Below, piece after piece: positions 60,131 to 64,000 of a stretch of 64,000 nt of DNA (position 1 is the stretch's first letter; each line of letters starts with the position of its first letter). The DNA comes from Bacillota bacterium (GTDB taxonomy: Bacteria > Bacillota > Clostridia > Acetivibrionales > DSM-2933), in assembly GCA_023430975.1 (NCBI GenBank), contig JAEYYB010000131.1:1-64000 (forward strand), given 5' to 3'. The notes beneath the pieces are model-generated. The model saw only the letters and a program-made list of their open reading frames with translations. It made no database searches and was not told the DNA's origin. Position numbers and translations under genes: made by a program.

Positions 60131-61021
60131 ATGTATGAATTTTATAGATTGTCTAAAGTATATGCATCGGCACAGGAGATTCCTTTTGATGATTCTTCAA
60201 AGATTGCCATTATGAGTGATTGCCATAGAGGTGACGGCAGCTGGGGTGACAATTTTTTAAGCAACAAGAATATTTATTGTGCTGCCTTAAACTTCTATTA
60301 CAAGAACAATTATACCTATATAGAGCTTGGTGACGGTGATGAACTCTGGGAGAACAACAATCTTTCTGATATAATTCTCATTCACAGCGATGTTTTTGAT
60401 AAGCTGTCTCGTTTCTATAAAAATGGCAGGCTTCATTTTATATATGGGAACCATGATATGGCAAAGAAAAATGACAGCTTTGTTAGAAAATATTTATATT
60501 ATTATATCAATGAGCTTGATGGAAGATTTGTATCCTTATTTAGAAATATTAAGATACATGAGGGTGTTATACTAAAGCACAAAGTTACAAGTAATGAAAT
60601 TCTTTTAACCCATGGCCACCAAGCCGATTTTTTTAATGATGTATTGTGGAGGCTCAGCAGTTTTTTAGTGGAATATGTTTGGAAACATTTAGAACTCTTG
60701 GGCTTTAAAGATCCTACAAGCACAGCCAAAAACTACAGAAAGCAAAAAGCTGTAGGCAAAAAACTTATTGAATGGGCAAAGAGAAATGAAAAAATAATTA
60801 TAACAGGGCACACACACAGGCCAACATTTCCCGATGTTGGAGAACCCCCATATTTTAATACCGGAAGCTGTGTGCATCCCCATGGTATCACGGTAATTGA
60901 AATAGCTGGTGGCAATATTGCACTTGTCAAATGGCATGTAAAAACCAGAGATGATGGCACCCTGTTTGTTGGCAGGAATATAATAGCTGGCCCAAATAAA
61001 CTTCGGGATTATTACCAATAG
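60131..61021 (+). CDS. Calcineurin-like metallophosphoesterase
   Basis: A 296-residue two-metal phosphoesterase resembling UDP-2,3-diacylglucosamine hydrolase-type enzymes: AIMSDCHRGDGSWGDNF, IELGDGDELWEN, FIYGNHDM, LTHGHQADFF and ITGHTHRPTF, so all metal-ligand blocks are present. No signal peptide. As a Gram-positive would not make lipid A by this route, the substrate is unknown. Start supported by AACAGGGGTTTTTACT. Confidence 0.88.
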   Translation: MYEFYRLSKVYASAQEIPFDDSSKIAIMSDCHRGDGSWGDNFLSNKNIYCAALNFYYKNNYTYIELGDGDELWENNNLSDIILIHSDVFDKLSRFYKNGRLHFIYGNHDMAKKNDSFVRKYLYYYINELDGRFVSLFRNIKIHEGVILKHKVTSNEILLTHGHQADFFNDVLWRLSSFLVEYVWKHLELLGFKDPTSTAKNYRKQKAVGKKLIEWAKRNEKIIITGHTHRPTFPDVGEPPYFNTGSCVHPHGITVIEIAGGNIALVKWHVKTRDDGTLFVGRNIIAGPNKLRDYYQ

Positions 61022-61053
61022 CTTTATAAATAGCTTTACCCATAAACAAATTA

Positions 61054-61081
61054 TTGACATTGCCACCATATATGATATGAT
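61054..61081 (+). promoter_or_regulatory. SigA-type promoter of the ArsR family gene
   Basis: TTGACA (61054-61059), 16 nt, TATGAT (61076-61081). The TTCGATAGTTATAAAA motif begins 12 bp downstream, a good place for a repressor. Confidence 0.65.
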
Positions 61082-61092
61082 AGAACCAACAG

Positions 61093-61108
61093 TTCGATAG
61101 TTATAAAA
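61093..61108 (+). promoter_or_regulatory. Shared 16-bp motif, copy 1 (candidate operator)
   Basis: TTCGATAGTTATAAAA, followed by an AT stretch, 13 bp ahead of the ArsR start. A 15/16 match lies ahead of the flavodoxin-ferredoxin gene. Confidence 0.55.
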
Positions 61109-61121
61109 TTATAAAAAGGTT

Positions 61122-61418
61122 GTGCATGATTTGGATACCAAAAGATACTCAAATATAATGAAGGCACTTTCCCATCCTCATCGTTTGGAGCTATTCCTTG
61201 AGATTGCAAAATGTCAGGAAAAAGACTTTGAGAATAGTGAGTGTTTGATATCGGAAATAACAAAATGCTTTAAGATTGGTGCTCCTACTATTTCTCACCA
61301 TTTAAAGGAGTTGTCCAATGTGGGATTAATTATAACCGAGAAAAAGGGAAAGTTTTTAGTAGCTAGAGTTAATAAAGAAATACTAAATGAACTTGGCAGT
61401 ATCTTTAAAGATACCTAA
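61122..61418 (+). CDS. ArsR family winged-helix regulator
   Basis: A 98-residue regulator: IMKALSHPHRLELFLEIAKC, then LISEITKCFKIGAPTISHHLKELSNVGLIITEKKGKFLVARVNKEIL, the typical ArsR helix-turn-helix and wing. A metal site is not obvious; Cys 31 and Cys 43 are candidates for redox or metal sensing. The start is uncertain: GTG at 61122 or TTG at 61131, both near AAAAAGG. It probably represses itself and the following flavodoxin-ferredoxin gene through the shared motif. Confidence 0.85.
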   Translation: MHDLDTKRYSNIMKALSHPHRLELFLEIAKCQEKDFENSECLISEITKCFKIGAPTISHHLKELSNVGLIITEKKGKFLVARVNKEILNELGSIFKDT

Positions 61419-61457
61419 TTTTATCAAACAATGCGAATGTGACAAAACGCACAATAT

Positions 61458-61473
61458 TTCGACAGTTATAAAA
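61458..61473 (+). promoter_or_regulatory. Shared 16-bp motif, copy 2 (candidate operator)
   Basis: TTCGACAGTTATAAAA, 27 bp upstream of the flavodoxin-ferredoxin start, matching 61093-61108 at 15 of 16 positions; ATAAAA follows in both. Confidence 0.55.
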
Positions 61474-61500
61474 ACATAAAATCGAAGGGGGAATTCTTAT

Positions 61501-62280
61501 ATGAATACAACGCTTTACTACTTTTCAGGAACAGGTAATTCATACCATATTGCAAAGGAACTACAAAAAAGAATAAAGGATTGCAAGCTAATAGCTATAA
61601 CAGAAGTTTATACGCAAACGAAGATTTCTTCCGGTTCAGAAAAGGTTGGAATTGTTTTTCCTCTATACTTTCAGAGTATGCCTAAAGTTGTTATGGACTT
61701 TATTGAAAAATTGGATGTAAAGAGTCCAAAATACATATTTGCTGTTATAACAAGAGCTGGAAAGGCCTATCAGGGCGGGGCCTTAGGACACCTCAAGAAG
61801 TTCCTTAAAAACTTAGGTGGAAAACTTTCTGCAGGATTCTATGTAAGAATGCCTGAAAATTACATTCCTCTGCTGAAGGTTCCGCCTAAAAAAGAACAGG
61901 ATAAAATGTTTATTGAGGCACAACAAAAATTAAAAGTAATATCTGACATTGTTAATTCAAATGATATAAAGATTGACTTGGAGCTTTTAACATTCCTAAG
62001 GCCTATTTTTCACAAAAAATTTATTGGAGGTTTGAAAAAATTCGATAAAGGATTTAATGTGAGTGATAGCTGCAACTCCTGCGGCTTGTGCGAAAGGGTC
62101 TGCAAGTTCCAAAATATAAAATTAACTAACGGAAAACCCTCATGGCAAAGCAATTGCCAAGCTTGTGTTGCATGCATAAATTACTGTCCCAAAAAGGCAA
62201 TTGAGCATAATAATTCAACCAAAGGTAAACAAAGGTATAACCACCCTGAAGTGCCAGCATCAGTCTATATAAATATATAA
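61501..62280 (+). CDS. EFR1-type flavodoxin - 2[4Fe-4S] ferredoxin fusion
   Basis: A 259-residue electron carrier. The flavodoxin-like N-terminal part (1-150) has the FMN loop YFSGTGNSYHIAKEL and GIVFPLYFQSMPKVV. The C-terminus has two ferredoxin motifs, CNSCGLCERVCKFQNI and CQACVACINYCPKKAI. The family is widespread in anaerobes; partners are not known. The start has GAAGGGGGAATTCTTAT. It follows the ArsR gene by 82 bp. Confidence 0.9.
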   Translation: MNTTLYYFSGTGNSYHIAKELQKRIKDCKLIAITEVYTQTKISSGSEKVGIVFPLYFQSMPKVVMDFIEKLDVKSPKYIFAVITRAGKAYQGGALGHLKKFLKNLGGKLSAGFYVRMPENYIPLLKVPPKKEQDKMFIEAQQKLKVISDIVNSNDIKIDLELLTFLRPIFHKKFIGGLKKFDKGFNVSDSCNSCGLCERVCKFQNIKLTNGKPSWQSNCQACVACINYCPKKAIEHNNSTKGKQRYNHPEVPASVYINI

Positions 62281-62302
62281 GGATTCCTAAACCAAGAAGA
62301 AA

Positions 62303-62400
62303 GGGGCTGTTGCATTATTCATTAAACCCACTTTATATAGTGTCAGATCTTTAAGACTTACACTATATGATAAGTTATAATGTTATTATGCAACAGCCCC
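62303..62400. mobile_element. R6: 98-bp palindrome with GGGGCTGTTGCAT ends
   Basis: Thirteen-base perfect terminal repeats GGGGCTGTTGCAT..ATGCAACAGCCCC with further pairing inside (TATATAGTGT/ACACTATATGA). The ends recall those of some insertion sequences (IS1182-like, from memory), so it may be a MITE or a relic of one. It lies 22 bp past the EFR1 gene and TAAAAATAT follows, so it might also terminate transcription. Confidence 0.65.
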
Positions 62401-62546
62401 TAAAAATATATAAAATTAGGTAGGTATAAGTATTGCAATTACCATTTGCAAAATTCAGAAATATCCATTATATAAATTAATAATGTTTATCCCTGTCCTA
62501 TAATTCGACATATTGGTAAAGATTGAGTCGCAATTTTAAAAAATTC

Positions 62547-63110
62547 TTACAACTTTTCTATCAAAACAAGCAGCGGAGGACAATTAGGCTGGTTAACAAA
62601 TTCAGCCCTTAATACCGAGTACATTTTGCAGTCAATTGTTGTGATATACTCCATAAGTGCATCCTTTTCCTCAAAACCGCTGTCGCCTCCATAATAGACT
62701 ACCATAACAATAAGACCGTTTTTCTTTAAAAGCCCCATTGCAGCTTCAATGGCACTTCTGGTAGTCTGGAACCTGGTACAAATATTATGATCTCCCCCCG
62801 GAAGATACCCTAAATTGAACATAACAACAGAAACAGGTTCTACAATATACTTGCTTATGTTTTCATGACCGTCTCTTATCAATTCAACACGATGGATTAA
62901 GTCCTGATCCTCCAGTTTTTCTCTTGTTTTCTGCAAGGCCTTTTCCTGAATATCAAATGCATAAACCTTACCGGTCTCACCTATCAGTTTTGCTAAAAAG
63001 ACTGTATCATTTCCGTTTCCGGCAGTTGCATCAACCACCGTATCCCCTTCTTTGACTATCCTCTCTACTATTTCATGGGACTGGCCCAGACAATTTTTTA
63101 TTAATTGCAT
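62547..63110 (-). CDS. mnmM: Class I SAM methyltransferase, YtqB/MnmM family
   Basis: A 187-residue methyltransferase: VVDATAGNGNDTVFLAKLIG (SAM loop), VYAFDIQEKAL, VVMFNLGYLPGGDHN (NLGYLPG motif of the family), IVMVVYYGGDSGFEE. The Bacillus subtilis homologue YtqB has been assigned as MnmM, which makes the last methylation of mnm5s2U34 in tRNA; older annotations say rRNA methylase. Start supported by GCAGGTGAAAAAATAAA. It lies 17 bp downstream of the agmatinase gene. Confidence 0.85.
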   Translation of the reverse strand: MQLIKNCLGQSHEIVERIVKEGDTVVDATAGNGNDTVFLAKLIGETGKVYAFDIQEKALQKTREKLEDQDLIHRVELIRDGHENISKYIVEPVSVVMFNLGYLPGGDHNICTRFQTTRSAIEAAMGLLKKNGLIVMVVYYGGDSGFEEKDALMEYITTIDCKMYSVLRAEFVNQPNCPPLLVLIEKL

Positions 63111-63127
63111 TTTATTTTTTCACCTGC

Positions 63128-63997
63128 TTACTTCACCATTAAAATTATATCCCTTATTATTTTTGCCGCTAAAAGTGCAGTCCTGTCCGATTGATCAAAT
63201 ATCGGTGAAACCTCAACCAAATCAAATCCCACAATATTTAGGCCTTTTAGCATTCCAACAGCTTTAAGCATTTCCCTTGAAGTGATGCCTCCAGGTTCAG
63301 GTGTTCCAGTACCATTTGCAAAAGCAGGATCAACCACATCAATATCAAGCGTAATATAAACCGGCTTATTGCCTAATGTTTTAACTACTTCCGATAATGG
63401 TTCAATAACATCAAACTTGTACATATTGGTGTTATCCTTTGCAAATTGGAACTCTTCCCTTGTTCCTGATCTAATACCGAACTGGTAAATATTTTTACCA
63501 GGCATAAAGTCTATGAGCCTTCTGATAGCAGATGCATGGGAGTTAGGACATCCCAGATAACCCTCCCTGAGGTCGGCATGAGCATCAAAATGAAGAACTA
63601 TAAGTTCATCTCCATACTTTTTATACACCTCTTTGATGACAGGTACACTTATTAAATGCTCACCACCTATGAATATGGGAAATTTGCCGTCACATAAAAT
63701 CTCTTGTGCCGAATCCCCAATAAGTTTAAGGCTTTCTTCCACATTTCCAAAGGGCATATCAAGGTCTCCACAGTCGAAAAATGAGCTGTCTGTCAAGTCC
63801 TTATCCATATAAACACTATATTCTTCTATCCCAATGGATACCTCTCTTATTTTCTGAGGCCCAAACCTTGTTCCCGGCCTGAAGCTGCAGGTAAAATCCA
63901 TAGGTACCCCAACCAACACTATTTCTGCATCATTATACTCTTCACAACTCGCCATAAACTTCACAGGCAAGGTTGAGTTTCCATCTTTTAATCCCAT
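63128..63997 (-). CDS. speB: Agmatinase (ureohydrolase family)
   Basis: Hydrolyses agmatine to putrescine and urea. 289 residues: RPGTRFGPQKIREVS, IFIGGEHLISVPV, LHFDAHADLREGYLG, YITLDIDVVDPAFANGTGTPEPGG and the Glu near FDLVEVSP, giving all manganese ligands (His, DAHAD, DIDVVDP). The start ATG is at 63995-63997, three bases from the window edge, so its ribosome-binding site is not visible and an earlier start cannot be excluded. Confidence 0.92.
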   Translation of the reverse strand: MGLKDGNSTLPVKFMASCEEYNDAEIVLVGVPMDFTCSFRPGTRFGPQKIREVSIGIEEYSVYMDKDLTDSSFFDCGDLDMPFGNVEESLKLIGDSAQEILCDGKFPIFIGGEHLISVPVIKEVYKKYGDELIVLHFDAHADLREGYLGCPNSHASAIRRLIDFMPGKNIYQFGIRSGTREEFQFAKDNTNMYKFDVIEPLSEVVKTLGNKPVYITLDIDVVDPAFANGTGTPEPGGITSREMLKAVGMLKGLNIVGFDLVEVSPIFDQSDRTALLAAKIIRDIILMVK

Positions 63998-64000
63998 TCT

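Noticed and set aside
1..64000. tRNA, rRNA, prophage and integrase genes
   Set aside because: I looked for cloverleaf-like stretches and for phage or recombinase motifs and saw none; no transposase reading frame is present despite the many repeats.

Overview
The window comes from an AT-rich, low-GC Gram-positive chromosome of a cellulolytic, spore-forming clostridium. Evidence: two secreted hemicellulases with dockerins, a surface protein with a cohesin-like domain and SLH repeats, Thr-Pro linkers, a SigI/RsgI pair, a SpoIID homologue and an [FeFe]-hydrogenase maturation cluster. The dockerin repeats (NMADV..IA..FN type) look closer to Pseudobacteroides (Bacteroides) cellulosolvens and relatives than to Clostridium thermocellum. 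This assignment is inference.

Layout. 0-5.3 kb (minus): queA-tgt-yajC-TIGR04086, then a SpoIID/LytB protein. 5.5-9.1 kb (plus): lysine riboswitch, asd-dapA-dapB and a stand-alone ACT protein. 9.1-12 kb: M19 dipeptidase, AraC regulator and SGNH hydrolase. 12-17 kb (minus): xylan-degrading cellulosomal enzymes GH8-dockerin-CE4 and CE15-dockerin, each preceded by a near-identical promoter. 17-28 kb: orphan sugar-binding lipoprotein, membrane GGDEF protein, AI-2E-type permease, REC-HD-GYP regulator and two paralogous histidine kinases with LacI-like sensors. 28-37.5 kb (minus): the Firmicute ylxM-ffh-rpsP-khpA-rimM-trmD-rplS-lepB-ylqF-rnhB-ylqG-ylqH-yraN block. 37.8-42.8 kb: cohesin-PA14-DUF11-SLH protein, AraC-type response regulator and a 53-residue membrane protein. 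43-50.4 kb (minus): TM1266-hydG-hydE-aspA-hydF-aminotransferase V, an [FeFe]-hydrogenase maturation cluster without hydA. 51-56 kb (minus): SLH-CBM6-PA14 surface protein, then OPRTase-like, phosphatase and pyrD genes. 56.5-58.7 kb (plus): a damaged sigI-rsgI pair. 58.9-64 kb: DUF4474 protein, metallophosphoesterase, ArsR regulator plus flavodoxin-ferredoxin, MnmM-like methyltransferase and agmatinase.

The most distinctive feature is the intergenic DNA. It is littered with at least six families of palindromic elements (named R1-R6 here). R1 is a 98-99 bp palindrome present in six full copies, a diverged copy and several fragments. One R1 copy sits inside a copy of another palindrome (R4) whose intact twin lies next to it. 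The comparison gives an exact insertion of 99 bp with a duplicated TA, so R1 behaves like a MITE. No transposase is present in the window.

Other points of note are a sigI-rsgI deletion junction with a downstream in-frame stop, a DUF3343-HydE fusion, a shared promoter for the two xylan-esterase genes, and a repeated 16-bp motif in front of the ArsR and flavodoxin-ferredoxin genes. All functional calls are from reading the sequence; no searches were run.
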